The notes under the pieces are model-generated. The model ran no database searches. It was not told the origin of the DNA and saw only the letters and a list, made by a program, of their open reading frames with translations. DNA of 64,000 bases from positions 185,074,071-185,138,070 of the forward strand of contig NC_084462.1 of NCBI RefSeq assembly GCF_027409185.1. The letters are read 5' to 3'. Positions 27,781 through 39,319 of the stretch are shown here, piece after piece. Both the position numbers and the translations under genes were made by a program. The first letter of the stretch is position 1; every line of letters starts with the position of its first letter. This stretch comes from Cynocephalus volans. Lineage: Eukaryota > Chordata > Mammalia > Dermoptera > Cynocephalidae.

Positions 27781-28950
27781 TAAGAAAAGTAATATTGAAA
27801 ATTCATTATGCAGCAGTCTCACACCACTGAAAAGAGAAAAGATGTTAAAGGAAGAAAATGGTTTCAGATAGAATGTCAGAAAAGTGAGGAAAAAAATACT
27901 AGCAGAGAAAATTTTAAATGTGCTTTAAATAAATGAAACAGTATTAAAAACAATGGTTATATCAACAACAATAATAATAATTAGTTGTATTGATATGTTT
28001 AACGAATCACTAACCAATACTAAACAACAACAAAAAATAGAATTAAATTATAAAACAACAATGATATTGGAAACCAGCAGAGAGATGAATCGAGCAGGTA
28101 ATTTTACCTCTTTGATTTAGAAGTTATAAACAGATCAAAGTACTTAGCATCTTTAGGCTTGGGTAGGACACAGATTTGTAAGTCATTCTCTTTTGAAACA
28201 CCAATGCATAAGAAAGAGAGAGAGAGAGAAAGACAGAGATAGAGACAGAGACAGAGAGAAACTATCAAGGTGAAAAAAGGAGAAAAGATTCAACAATCAG
28301 ATCTGTAAGATAAGGAAGAAAGGGCGAGCATGGATCACGAATGACTTTAGGGATCAAATGGTAACACACCACACCAGGTAAGAGCGTGCCTGTAATTATG
28401 TTACACTTAGACTGAAGAATGAAAGTAACAGGCAAAATGAGAGCGCTCATTACAAAAAGTGCATGCTTTAGCAATATTTGCAATGCAAGGTTGTAAGTAC
28501 TTGAATATATGATGGTTGGAAATGGTGACCTGAGGTCAACAATAAAAATACCTGCCACAGCAATGCAGACATGAGAACTGAGACTTTAAGACAGAGGCTT
28601 TATTGAAGTTCCATTATGCCTGAAGGTGGCACTGTCAACTGCATGGCTCTGACACTTGCTGACAAATCAATCACCATGTTGTAATTTCTCCAGGGTCTTC
28701 CCATCAGACTTTGTAACATGGGATAATCCAGTTCAACTTCAAATGTAACAGGGTCATGAGGAAAATAGTAAACTGTTAAAAATACTCAGCAACACTTTTA
28801 ATTTCCTCTTTAATTACAAAAATGAGAGTAATACCGCTCGATTTGTTATTTGTATATTACCTTGTCAGCCCTTTGAAGTTCACATTCAACCTGTGTGATA
28901 ATGTTACACACCGTGACTGTGTGCAAAGGAAAGGCACAAATGATGGTTTA
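27781..28950. other. Unassigned A-rich intergenic sequence
   Basis: An A/T-rich region with a GA-rich simple tract at about 28212-28260. I recognise no gene or repeat family. Confidence 0.45.
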
Positions 28951-29206
28951 ATATTGTGTAATCTCACTTAATGTGGAATCCAAAAATGTTGATCTCATAG
29001 AAGCAGAGAGCGGAAAAGATGTCAGCAGAAGATGGTGGCGGGGAAGTGGGGTTAGTGTCAGGAAAAGGAAGCTGTGGGTCAGAGGGCGAAAAGTGTCACT
29101 CAGACTGGAGCACAAGCTTCAGTGATTACTGCGTTCACGGTTACTGCGGGTCATAACGTTGAATCAGATATTAAAAACTGCTAAAACAACAGATGTGTGC
29201 CGTTTT
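28951..29206 (+). mobile_element. Old L1 3' end
   Basis: It contains 'tctcacttaatgtggaatcc' and 'aaaatgttgatctcatagaa', typical of an ancient L1 3' UTR. An AC tract (29207-29233) follows. Confidence 0.6.
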
Positions 29207-29233
29207 CACCACACACACACACACACACACACA
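29207..29233. repeat. (AC)n microsatellite
   Basis: A short CA/AC run of about 27 bp. 29234-29760 beyond it holds no gene that I can see. Confidence 0.9.
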
Positions 29234-29763
29234 AATAATCAATTGTTGAGGTGATGGGTACAGGAATTAGCTGGATTGACTCTTCAGCAATGTATGTGTT
29301 GAGTAAATATCACACTTTATCTTAATATACAAAATTGCTGTCACTAAAAATATATGAATTATAACAAAGCAATGCATAAGAAAGCCAGACGATGATGGAA
29401 ATTATGTTTTAAAAATACATTATTGCACTTCAACACGCACACATCCTGATGGAAAGCAACCCGTTTGTGTACACTTCGATGACACAACAAGAAAGGGAGC
29501 TACGGATTGTGAAATAAGAAAATAAAGGAGCAGGAGGAGGAAGGAAGGAGAGAGAGGGCGGCCGGGAGGCGACGATGGCCCCATGGACGCCCCCGACTGA
29601 AGCGTTGCCGTGTTAATGTGCTGCTCTGTCCTCCCCTCAGGACACTGACAGTGTCCTCTGCGGGTGGGTCTGAGGTGTCCCCGGGAGGGCGTCTGGGAGC
29701 TCGACTCTGCGGCTGTGCTGGAGGAGGCTTTCTGAGACTCTCGGGCTGTGGCTTCTGTCGCTG

Positions 29764-30199
29764 ATCCCGGCACAGTCACACACGGCTGTGTCTGAGGCCT
29801 TCGGGCTGCTCCACTGCAGGTGGGCGGTGCTGGAGGAGTTGTCGCTGGAGAGGGTGACATGGCCTTGGAAGGACGGGCCATATCACGTTTCCGATTCACC
29901 AGGATCAATCCTCCCCACCCAGTCGAGACCTTGCCCTGGAGCCTGGCACACCCAGCTGATCCAGTAGCTGGTAAAGCTGTAACCAGAAGTCTCACAGGAG
30001 ATCCGCAGAGACTCTCCAGGCCTTTTCACCTGTGCCCCAGACTGCACCAGCTGCACCTGGGCACACGCACCTGTGTGGGAGATGCAGGACTCCGATCGGG
30101 GGTCCCCTCCTGCCCACTCCATTCTGTGACCCAAACTCTGTGCCTGGACAGACCTGGGAGAACAGCCAGGAGGAGGGCAAGGACGGTGGCAGACCCCAT
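29764..30199 (-). pseudogene. IGHV5-like pseudogene
   Basis: The leader exon (30154-30199) encodes [16 protein letters not shown] with GT donor, and the acceptor AG precedes 30070. The V exon starts with the leader end GACA and mature [20 protein letters not shown], then [12 protein letters not shown]: a clan I, IGHV5-type framework. Lesions are a TGA stop in CDR2 (complement of 29883-29885, after DPGESET), FR2 WVCQ instead of WVRQ (29946-29948), and VCDCAG instead of VYYCAR at the end. The RSS is unrecognisable: the expected heptamer place reads about TCAGCGA. The promoter octamer has one mismatch. Confidence 0.92.
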
Positions 30200-30305
30200 C
30201 CTGGAGGAGGACAGAAGAGGACACACTGAGGGCCCAGCTGGGCGGTGAGGGGGACTCCACTGTGGAGGGGAGCCCTGGGATTAAATGGAAAGTCACCCCA
30301 CTTCA

Positions 30306-30313
30306 GTTTGCAT
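30306..30313 (-). promoter_or_regulatory. Octamer-like promoter element ATGCAAAC
   Basis: One mismatch from ATGCAAAT, 106 nt upstream of the IGHV5-like leader ATG. The position fits a V promoter; binding is probably weaker. Confidence 0.7.
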
Positions 30314-30319
30314 ATTTAC

Positions 30320-31220
30320 CGCTCTGCTCTCCAGGGGATCAGCCCAAGGGTTTATAACCCAGAACCCCTGGGAACCTGGAAAAAGGCTCATCTGAGCCTC
30401 ATGTGACAGAGAGGATGATGTCACAGTCATACACAAAGTTTGTACCTCACTCCTGGGCCCTGGAATGCACAGAAGCGCTGGACTGAGAAATGCAATTGCT
30501 GGTGTCCACGATGATCTCAACACGGGCAACTCTCACCAGGTGGTCCTCGCACTAGCATCACCTGTGAGTGTATTTGAGATGCAGAATGTCAGTTCTACCT
30601 GTGAGAGTGTCCGAATCATAATGGAGTCACTTGTGTTAAACAAACAAAACTGACAGAGCTAGGAAGGCTGTGAAGGGAGGGTGTTCATGCACACGCACCT
30701 GGTAACACAAATTACCACAAAGAACTGCACAACCGCAGCCTGTACAGAGGCCATCCCAGCCTTACAGACACATCTGCAAGGACATCTGCCCAGCAACTTG
30801 CTGTCCAATCTCAGACTAGTGACACTCTTGTCATTGATCATGTAGACAAGGACAATTATCCAAAACAATTGCAGAAGTCTCCATCATTTTTTTTCCTTTG
30901 AACACTTTGCCTTCATTTACATCCCTGAACATGCACATAGTTCCTATGACTCACATATGTCTTTTGTAATGTTCTGTTCCCAGTGAAGCTTATGATTCAC
31001 TGGAGAGCCTCTCTCTGTTTGTTATTCAGGTTACCATTCCCAGGAGCCCTGAATCTGAGCCTCTGAGGGAGGACCAGGCACCTGCAATGTTATGTGTCCT
31101 GAAGGAGAGTCTTGTTGCACCAAAGGTTATAAAGTACCCTGTGCTTAGAAACAGATTGTCCCTGAACTTCCCCACCCCAGTAAAGTCTGCATAAATAAAA
31201 CAGTATTTTGTTTATGTTTT
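30320..31220. other. Unassigned intergenic sequence
   Basis: Upstream flank of the IGHV5-like pseudogene. I see no further gene or confident repeat. Confidence 0.4.
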
Positions 31221-31224
31221 GGGA

Positions 31225-31500
31225 TATAATGTGTTTCTCCAATACTTATATGATGAAGCCCTAAAACCATCATCTCAGAATGTGGCTGTATTTAGAGATA
31301 GCATCTCAAAAATTAATTAACATCAAATAAGGTAACTAAGGTGGGTACTAATCTAATATGACTGGTGTCCTTATAAGAAAGGGAGATAAAGACACAGACT
31401 TGCAGAGATGAAAGACCATGTGAAGAAAGGGAAAATACAGCCATTTAGAACCCAAAGAGAGAGACCTTGGAAAAAAGTCAAATTTTCTGACACTTAGATC
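31225..31500 (+). mobile_element. Ancient LTR-like repeat (MaLR/MLT1 type probable)
   Basis: It contains 'aatatgactggtgtccttat' after a 'tcagaatgtggctgtattta' block, a pattern common in old mammalian LTRs. Exact family uncertain. 31501-32640 beyond it is unassigned. Confidence 0.5.
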
Positions 31501-32657
31501 TTAAATTTTTCAGATCCACTAGAGTGTGCCCTCAAGGTCCTCTTTTGGTGATTTGATCCACACAGGCCCACATTCATTCCACTTTGCTATGAAGGCTTTG
31601 AAATAGTAGCCAGCCCCAATGTGCATGGAAGTCACAGTGTGAGAGTTGGTGGATCAGGCTTCACTGTCCACTCTGTAGCTGGACCTGTGGTCACCACTTG
31701 ACACTCGTCACTGTCTCCTCCAATGTCCAGTCTGGATTCTTTTAAGTCACGGCCTTCACTTGGGGGAGGGGAGGTGACTACGTGTTGCTTGGCTGGTGGG
31801 ATGACCTAGGCCTTGAACATTGAGCATCCACTGCCCTTGGTCACTTGGACACTGGCAGGTTTTATTCGGCACAGTTGTCCTATATCATGTTGAATGCAAT
31901 AGAAGAAATTCTCCCTGTGTAGGTCAGGGTGACCGCTCTCTGTCTCTGTTGGTAGCCACGACTTTACCCATCATCCATATAGTAAGACTTCCTTTTTTGG
32001 CTGATCCACATGTACAGGAATTTTTATGAATTAGGCAATAGTCACAGGCCTCAGACTCAGTGAAATCATTATTGTCCCCACTTTATGTAAACATTGCTTC
32101 CTGTGGACCACGTCTTCTAACTGATCACAGCCTGAGGTTGTGGAGATAGGAAGAAAAATTATAAAGAAAAATTATGCACATTGTTACCACAGATGTGGTG
32201 AGAGAAAGTAATTGTGCTTCTCACCACTGATTTCCAGATCCATGAGTCCTAAATCCTGGGATGCAGAGCCCTGTAATGTAGATTGCTTTGAGTCATATAC
32301 GGAATTCCTAAGTTCAGAATTTTTCTTATAATTGAATTTTATTTAGGACTTAGATTTCCTTTTGAAAAAAAATGTAATAAAACATTTGGTGTCAAACTCA
32401 CAGACACCCGTTTTTAGACATTTAACACATCCCATCTATTCTATCAGGGTTTCTGCTTCTGGAAAAGTCTGAAAGATGTAGGATGACTGGACCCTGTGCT
32501 CCTGTCCTCATGGTCACACCTTGTTTCCCTCAACAACAGCCAGATTTTTGTGACTCTGACAACATCATTCAGGTGTTCAGGACATTGGACCCTGGACAGT
32601 GATTCTGAAAGGTGCCCTGCTGTAGTAAAGTAAACCCACTTTAGAATGTGGGTAAAG

Positions 32658-32809
32658 GGGCCGAGCCCGTGGCGCACTTGGTAGAGTGCTGCGCTGGCAG
32701 CGCGGCGATGCTCCCGCCACGGGTTCGGATCCTATATAGGACTGACCGGTGCACTCACTGGCTGAGTGCCAGTCACGAAAAAACGACAAAAAAAAAAAAA
32801 AAAAAAAAA
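32658..32809 (+). mobile_element. tRNA-derived SINE
   Basis: The head has RNA polymerase III promoter-like boxes: A-box region TGGCGCACTTGG and B-box region GGTTCGGATCC. A non-tRNA part (GGACTGACCGGTGCACTCAC) and a long poly-A tail (about 32788-32810) follow. It resembles a colugo-type SINE. The head is more diverged from a tRNA than the SINE at 40.1 kb. The short overlapping ORFs have no coding meaning. Confidence 0.85.
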
Positions 32810-32824
32810 AGAATGTGGGTAAAG

Positions 32825-32907
32825 GAGGGAGGGAGGTAGGTTTCAGTAATGGGACACAATAATCAACCACATTGTATATTGATAAAATTAAATTAAATTA
32901 AAAAAAA
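32825..32907 (+). mobile_element. Ultra-short 5'-truncated L1 tail
   Basis: About 83 bp match the last part of the young L1 3' UTR. Compare 'ggagggaggtaggtttcagt' and 'caaccacattgtatattgat' with the complement of 17322-17395. It ends in an A-run. The family is close to but not identical with the full-length copy. Confidence 0.85.
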
Positions 32908-32994
32908 AGAATGTGGGTAAACTCTGGCCTGGATGGATTGCTGCCTCTGAAGCGTGCTTATGGTCTGAAGTAAAAACTAGTCATCAAGTTAATC

Positions 32995-33345
32995 ATGATG
33001 TCTTATTCCATTCTGGCTGCTATAGTAAAATACATAAATTGGTATCTTATAGTCACCAGAAATTTATTGCTCAAAGATTTAGTGGCTGAGAAGTTCAAGA
33101 TCAAACCGCTGGATGATTCAGTATTTACTGAGGGCTCACACTGCTTAACAAATGGGGCCTTCACCCTGTGTCTCATGTGGCAGAAGATGCAAGGAATGGC
33201 CCTTCAGCCTCATTTACAAGGACACTAATTCCATTCATGAGGGCTCACCCTAATGAGCTAAACTTCTCCAGATGCACCCACCCCCTAATAACATCACATT
33301 GGGGGTTAGGTTTCAACATATGGATATTTAGGTAAAGAACAGTCA
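32995..33345 (+). mobile_element. MaLR LTR (MLT1/MST-like)
   Basis: It starts near 'tctggctgctatagtaaaat' and continues with 'agaaatttattgctcaaaga' and 'cattcatgagggctcaccct', ending near 'gttaggtttcaacatatgga'. The layout is typical of MaLR LTRs. Confidence 0.65.
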
Positions 33346-33469
33346 TTCAGATAATTACATTGAGTATTTCAAGGTCTGATGTCAGGTTCACAAATGGTCA
33401 CGATATCTATCACTATGGTGTCAGACACTCAATGGGAGTAGAATAAAAGAAAAATAAACCATTTATTCT

Positions 33470-33990
33470 GACACATATTAAGTAACAGCAAGGCAGACTT
33501 TATGCAGGGGGACTACAATGGTTTTGCAGTAGAGGAGAGAGGTTGAGCTCAATTTCAAATATAATATGAACAAGTGGGAATTTATGGACAAAGAGCAGTG
33601 TGGGGATTGAGGGTAGAAAATTACTAAGAGGAAGCATCGAGGTAAGGGGAATTCTCCATAGAAAGGCGTGTCAGGATTTTTGCTGAAGCCAGGCAAAAGT
33701 GGTCAGACACCCTGTGGGGATGGCAGGGCTGGAGGAGCCTGCATAGATATTGGGAATTATCAAGTATCAGAGGTAGGAGACTCTGGCTAAACTGACTTTT
33801 TAGGATACTTGCAAAAATTGGGCAATGCCAAGATTGACTGGCAAGCCCAAGAGTTGAGACCTATTTGAGAAAAGAAATCATGGCAGCCTAAATAATGTTT
33901 AGTGAAAAGGAGCCTCTTTGCCAGGAGCTGGGTCAGCCTTGTTGGGAGGATTCCCTGGTCAGCCTGCACGTGTGAAGCTGTGGGAATCCC
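33470..33990 (+). repeat. LTR-like repeat, copy 1
   Basis: It begins with 'cagcaaggcagactttatgc'. The end block 'gctgggtcagccttgttggg' matches 45158-45178 in form. It shares the order of blocks with 34050-34480. Probably an old ERV LTR of unknown family; no ORF. Confidence 0.5.
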
Positions 33991-34049
33991 TGGTATGAGC
34001 CCAATCCAATTTATGGCAACAGAACTGTTAAATGAAAATTATGACATTT

Positions 34050-34480
34050 GTTGAAAATAGCAGGAAAGACTTTATTCAATAATATTGCAATACAAGAGAG
34101 AGATTGAACTCAACTCTGCATGCTGCAGAAACAAATGGATGTTTATATTCAATGGAAAGATTGAAGGAGTGAATGGAAAATTGCTAAGAGTGACTTGTTT
34201 AGGTATCAAGTGTTGAGGAGAGAGAGAGATAATTGGAAAACGGGCGTAGCAGGATTCTTTGCTTAAACTTGGCTCAGTAGAACACAGGTGAGGACTGGTC
34301 ATGAAGAGGCCTCCATGGAGACTAACTAGAGGTTGGTTAAGGAGTAAGTCCTTGCAGACTCCTGATGGGCAAAAGTGCCAGGGGCTGGTCACCCTCACAT
34401 GGAGACACGTGTGCCTGTCAGAGGTCTGAGGTCATGAGCTCTAAATGTGGACAGAGTGCCACAAGGGAAGAAAAGCTTAA
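34050..34480 (+). repeat. LTR-like repeat, copy 2
   Basis: It begins 'tagcaggaaagactttattc' and shares blocks such as 'gagagattgaactcaactc' and 'aaaattgctaagag' with copy 1. The pair may be the two LTRs or tandem solo LTRs of one family. Confidence 0.5.
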
Positions 34481-34825
34481 GAGAAATAACTCCCAGTCCA
34501 GGATGACAGGAATCCTCAGGGAGTTATTTTTGCCAAGAAAGAGCAGCCATGAAGGAACCTGTCAAGGAAAAGGAACCTGGAGATTAGTCACATCTCACCT
34601 ACAGAGAGTTACTTCTTTTTTCTTTGTTTCCATTGAAATGCGAGAAATTAGAGTCACATGGAACAAAGCCAGCTGTGTCCCTGTGAGGTATGTAAACATT
34701 AGGACAAAAGAGGAAATCCCTCATCTCACCAGGTAACCCCTCCACATTCTCTCTCTGCACCTGCTGCTGCCCTGAGCCAAGGTGCTGCGTGAGCCCTGAG
34801 CACCCCCTGCAGACCCACTCTCTCC

Positions 34826-35239
34826 TGTCCTCTGTGGCCATGGAACCCAGATGCTTGGAGAACTGTTTCATGGATGTGTCTCATGTGATGGAGATACAGC
34901 TCTTGAGGGATGTGTCATACGTTGTGCTGCCACCATAACTCATTTGTTCCATCCACTCAAGCCCCTTCCAGGGGTCCGGAAGATCCTGCTTCAGTAACAA
35001 CCACTGGTTGTGATGGAGAATCCAGAGACAGTGCAGGTGAGGGTGAGGGTCTGCGAGGGCTTCACCAGTCCTGGGCTTGACTCCTGCAGCTGCACCTCGG
35101 ACAGGACACCTGGGGACAAGGAAAATCAATTTTCTCAGTTCTTGTGCAGTCACAACCATCCCACAGACCAGTGTCTGTCATGTGACACACTCACCTTGGG
35201 GAGCTGTCACCAGCAAAGGAGAAGACCCCACAATCTCAT
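34826..35239 (-). pseudogene. IGHV4-like pseudogene lacking its 3' end and RSS
   Basis: The leader exon (35195-35239) is 45 nt instead of 46: one C is missing, so it frameshifts after MRLWGLLLC. The V exon starts at 35109 with the usual GTGTCCTGTCC and EVQLQES. The FR2-start tryptophan codon is a stop (TGA, complement of 34991-34993), and an FR3 arginine is a stop (34881-34883). The 3' end of the V exon and the whole RSS are gone: FR3 runs straight into sequence that lies beyond the RSS in other V4 genes. The octamer has also decayed (ATGAGAAT near 35352). It cannot encode a V domain or rearrange. Confidence 0.9.
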
Positions 35240-35399
35240 CTTTCCCTAAACCACAACTTTGCCTTTTGCAGAGACGTCAGCTGTCTAAAGGAAGAGTCGT
35301 GAGCTTCCGCAGCTCAGCAGTGGATTTTACACTAGAATTTGGAAGGAAATTCTCATGCCAAGGAGCCCTTTTCTTATAAGTGGAAAGGGACGGAGGTCA

Positions 35400-36279
35400 G
35401 GATACCCCCAGTATTTTCAGGCTTCTCTTCTCTAGAATATTTCTTCTGTAGAACTCTCTCTGAATGTAAGTGTGGGGAGGGAGAGTATTTGATTTATGAG
35501 GTGCATTAAAAACAGGTCAAAAAGCAGCCACACCTTTCTGAGCATAAGAATAAGTGCGTGACTAAGTGAGTAGATCACAATGTTTTGTTTTGTTTTGTTT
35601 TGTTTCTCATGTATCTTTTAAATATCAAAATGTATTAGCATTGTGTCTAAACTCTATTTCAAATTAAAAATATCTCTACATTTGCAATTTACAGATATTA
35701 TAATCATAATTTTATATACACATACTACTTTGATTTATTCTTGGTGTAAAAATACCAACAGAATTAAGACCATTATTTCCAAGCTTTTTTTTTTTTTTTT
35801 AATTTAAGCACTGACGATGTTACTATGATCTGAGTATCTACCCCCAAAGCATAGGCCAGCTGGGCAATCTCAGACTATGTTGGAAGTTTCACATGGGTGT
35901 CTAAGGTTCTGTGCAAATACTCTCCTTCTGGAAGCCCAAGGCATGTTGCAAGGAGCTCTAACTAATTGTGCCAGAAATAATCACACATTCACATGGAGAG
36001 AATATTGAAAATTAAAACAGCAGCTCTGCTGCTGTATACTCCAGCATTTTCCAAATGTTAAAGTGATGATATATGGGAGAAAATGACCCATTTTTGCAGA
36101 GTCTGATATTTTAAGGGAAATTGTAGATCAGAGGCAAGACACTAGAGAGGGCCTGAGGCACAGGTTTGCTTACAGGAAAAGAAAACTGAGACCATAACAC
36201 AAAGCCCCTCATTCCTGTGCCTCCCTTTGTGCCAGTCCTGGAGCTGGGCCTGTGGTCAGAAGATTGCTGCATGATATGT
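35400..36279. other. Unassigned sequence with (TTTTG)n
   Basis: It contains a TTTTG pentanucleotide tract at about 35583-35605 and a T-run near 35786. No gene is seen. Confidence 0.5.
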
Positions 36280-37170
36280 AAACTTCCTTACGTGTTTTTA
36301 TACAATCTTTTATCAGATAAATGACTTGAAATTACACTCTTCCAGACTATGTTTTCTATTTTCATCCATGTGTCTTTGGCGGGATAAAAAGTCTTTTTGG
36401 GTTTTTTTTGAAATTGTTAACAAAGTGTAAGCTATTGATTTTTTCCATGAGCTGTGCTTTTAGTGTTTTATACAAAAACTTGCTAGCAAACTCACTTTCA
36501 CATTGTACCTTATATTTTCTTATGCAGGCATAATTATTTTACTTTTTATATTCAATTCAATGTGTTATTAATATCTAATCTTTACATTAGATTTCAGATG
36601 TACTCTAAATTTCTTTTTTCACTATAACTTTTTGCATATGAAAGTCCAATAGTTACAAGGCCACTTGTTTAAAAGATTATATCATTTTCATAAAATTTTC
36701 TTTTCAAAAAATGTTGTCAAAATATAATATTTTATTTGTGTTTTTCTATGCTGAGATCTCTATTTTGTTTGTGCAATGCATGTGTCTTCCTTTCACCTAC
36801 TCCCTAAATCTTGATTCTTCTAGCTTTATCATCATTTTTGAAATGAGTCTATACAAGTTCTCTATTTTTAATCTTCTTTGAAAAATATTTTTGTATTTCT
36901 AAAGTTTATACACATCCCTAAATATTTTATAACTAGCTTGCTGATGTCTACAGAATGCGTACTGAGGATTTTACTGCAGATGCTTCAATGAATCTTCCGA
37001 CCAAACTGGGGAAAAGGGTCATCTTATAATACTGAGTCTTCCAATTCATGAACATGGCTCACATTTCCATTGGTTTAGATTTGTTTGGGTTAATTTCATC
37101 AATTATTTTTTAAAAATTTTTCACACACATACGTATCCTGCAATTTTTGTTGCTTTGTTTTCTTTGTGTT
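36280..37170 (-). mobile_element. Old L1 ORF2 fragment, antisense
   Basis: Segments such as 'ctgagtcttccaattcatga' (near 37040) and 'atcttttatcagataaatga' (near 36305) are reverse complements of conserved ORF2 stretches. Heavily mutated. 37171-37450 is AT-rich with short CA/TA runs. Confidence 0.65.
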
Positions 37171-37450
37171 TGTTTTAGATTTATATATGTCTCTTTTTAG
37201 TACTATTAAAGGTGGGACTACACACACACACATACACACACACACACATATATATGAAATTACAATACAATTATATCTACAGTATATAATTGTAATTTTA
37301 CATTCTGAAGCTCTCTCTTAATTTGTAAATGGTAAATTCATAAAATTAATTTTTATTTAATAAAATAACGTATTATCTCTCCCAAATCCCCATTTTCAAA
37401 TAACATCACATTAGAGGTTATATGACTTCAATATATGAATTTGAAGGAAT

Positions 37451-39310
37451 ACATTAAAGTCCTTAATAAGAGTAATCATTTTTCTATCTGTCTGAAACAA
37501 TAATCAGAATTAAAAATTAAATACATAATACTATTTACATTAGCACCTCCAAAAATAAAATATTACTTATAAATCTAACTAAATATGGACAAGATCTGTC
37601 CCCCTAAAAGAATCCCTGGTGAAATAATGAATTAAATGGAGAGATATTTCATGACATAAATGGGAAAACTTGATGTTTTCCAAATGTCAGTTCTTCCCAA
37701 ACTGACCTGTAGATTCAACATAATCACAATCAAAACCTCAGAAACTTATTTCATGGATTTTGACCAATGGATTCTAAAGTTTATATGCAGACGCAAAAGA
37801 CCCAGAGAAGCCAGTACAATAGTGAAGGAAAACAATGTTGGAGGACTAACACTGCCTGAATTTAAGACCTTCTATAAAGTTACAGTAATCAAGACAGTGT
37901 GGTATTAGTGAAAGAACAGACAAATAGAGGAATTAAAGAGAACAGAGGGCCTAGAAATAAACCAGCATAAAAAGACAACTGATCTTTGACAAAAGATCAG
38001 AAAAAAAAAAATACAATGGAGAAAAAAAAAATATATATATATATTTAAACAAACTGTACTGAAAGAATTTGGCATCCATGTGCAAAAAATAATAATAATG
38101 AACATAGACACAGACATTGCACACTTTATAAAATAAAATTAAAATGGTTCACAGGCCTAAATGTAAAATTCAAAGCCACGAAACTATAAAAAGACAGCAT
38201 AGGAGAAAATCTAGATGACCTTGTGCTTGGTGATGATTTTTAGCTACAACACCGAAGAAATAATAAACAAGACATTTAAATTTAAAATGTCTTGTTAAAA
38301 AAGGTACTGTGAAACAATTTTTAAAAGCCTAAAATGGCAGAAAATATTGGAAACGAATAACTGATCATTGACTGTTATCCAAAATATAAAAATAATACTT
38401 GGAAATCAAAAATTAAAAAAAAAAATCCAATCTGTCTAATTAAAAACTGGGCCAAAACCCTTAATAGGTGCCTGACCAAAAAATATAGACAGATGGTAAG
38501 TAAGGATATTAAAATTGCTTCAGTCTACATGAAATTGGAAAAATGCAAACTAAAGCAATAATTGGATACTATTGTACACTTACTAGAAAGGCCAGAATCC
38601 AAAACACTGAACACTGCCAAGTGCTGGGGAGGTTGTGGACCAACAAAAGCTGTCATTCATTGCTGGTGGGAATACAAAATGTTACAGCTACTTTGGCAGT
38701 TTCCTACAAAACTAAACATACTATTAGATATAATCCAGCAATCACACTCCTTGGTATATTTCCAAAGAAGCTGAAAACTTATTTCCACACAAAACCCTGC
38801 ACACACATGTTTAGAGCAGTTTTATCTATGAAACTTCCAAGCTGCTAAGACGTGGAAGCGACAAAGATACCCTTCAGTAGGTGGATGATTAAACAAACTG
38901 TTGTACATTCAGACAGTGTACGATTGTTAAGCACTAAAAAGAAATTAGCTATAAAGACATGAAAAAACATTGAGGAATACTAAACGCATTTTACTAAGTG
39001 AAAAAAGCCTCTATGAAAGGTTATACACTGTATAATTCCAACTATATGATAATCTAAGACATCCAAAACTGTGGAGACAGTAGAAGGATGTGTTGTTGAA
39101 ACAGATTGTGGAAATAACCAGGTGGAGCACGGAGGTTTTCAGAGCAGTAAATACTCTGTGGGATCCTATAACGCAGCATTGTTAACTACAGGTGCTTTGT
39201 TGTGCAGAAGATCTCTAGGGCTTATTCATCTTGCATAACTAAAACACTAACAACACTGATCACCATAAGGACTAAAAGAAATGGTAAAACCTTCTTTAAA
39301 GAAGTATGTT
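37451..39310 (+). mobile_element. Old L1, ORF2 3' half and 3' UTR
   Basis: The plus strand carries decayed ORF2. 37660-37908 reads MGKLDVFQMSVLPKLTCRFN..., and 38543-38848 includes AITLLGIFPKK. These are the region after the RT and the C-terminal end. Many frame breaks and A-rich expansions. Unrelated to the young L1 family. Confidence 0.8.
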
Positions 39311-39319
39311 TAAGCATAA

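Larger units (their letters stand above)
32643..32921 (+). mobile_element. Two retroinsertions at one site with three target copies
   Basis: The target sequence AGAATGTGGGTAAA occurs three times, at 32643-32656, 32810-32823 and 32908-32921. A tRNA-derived SINE fills the first interval. A very short L1 3' tail fills the second. Each insert ends in an A-run followed by a target copy, as expected for L1-driven retroposition on the plus strand. Confidence 0.92.

Noticed and set aside
29420-29995. 191-codon ORF on the minus strand
   Set aside because: It is a shifted frame across the IGHV5-like V exon and its GC-rich flank, with no protein-family resemblance.
32658-32730. Functional tRNA gene at the SINE head
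   Set aside because: It cannot fold into a standard cloverleaf as written and is continuous with the SINE body and poly-A. It is a SINE promoter, not a tRNA gene.
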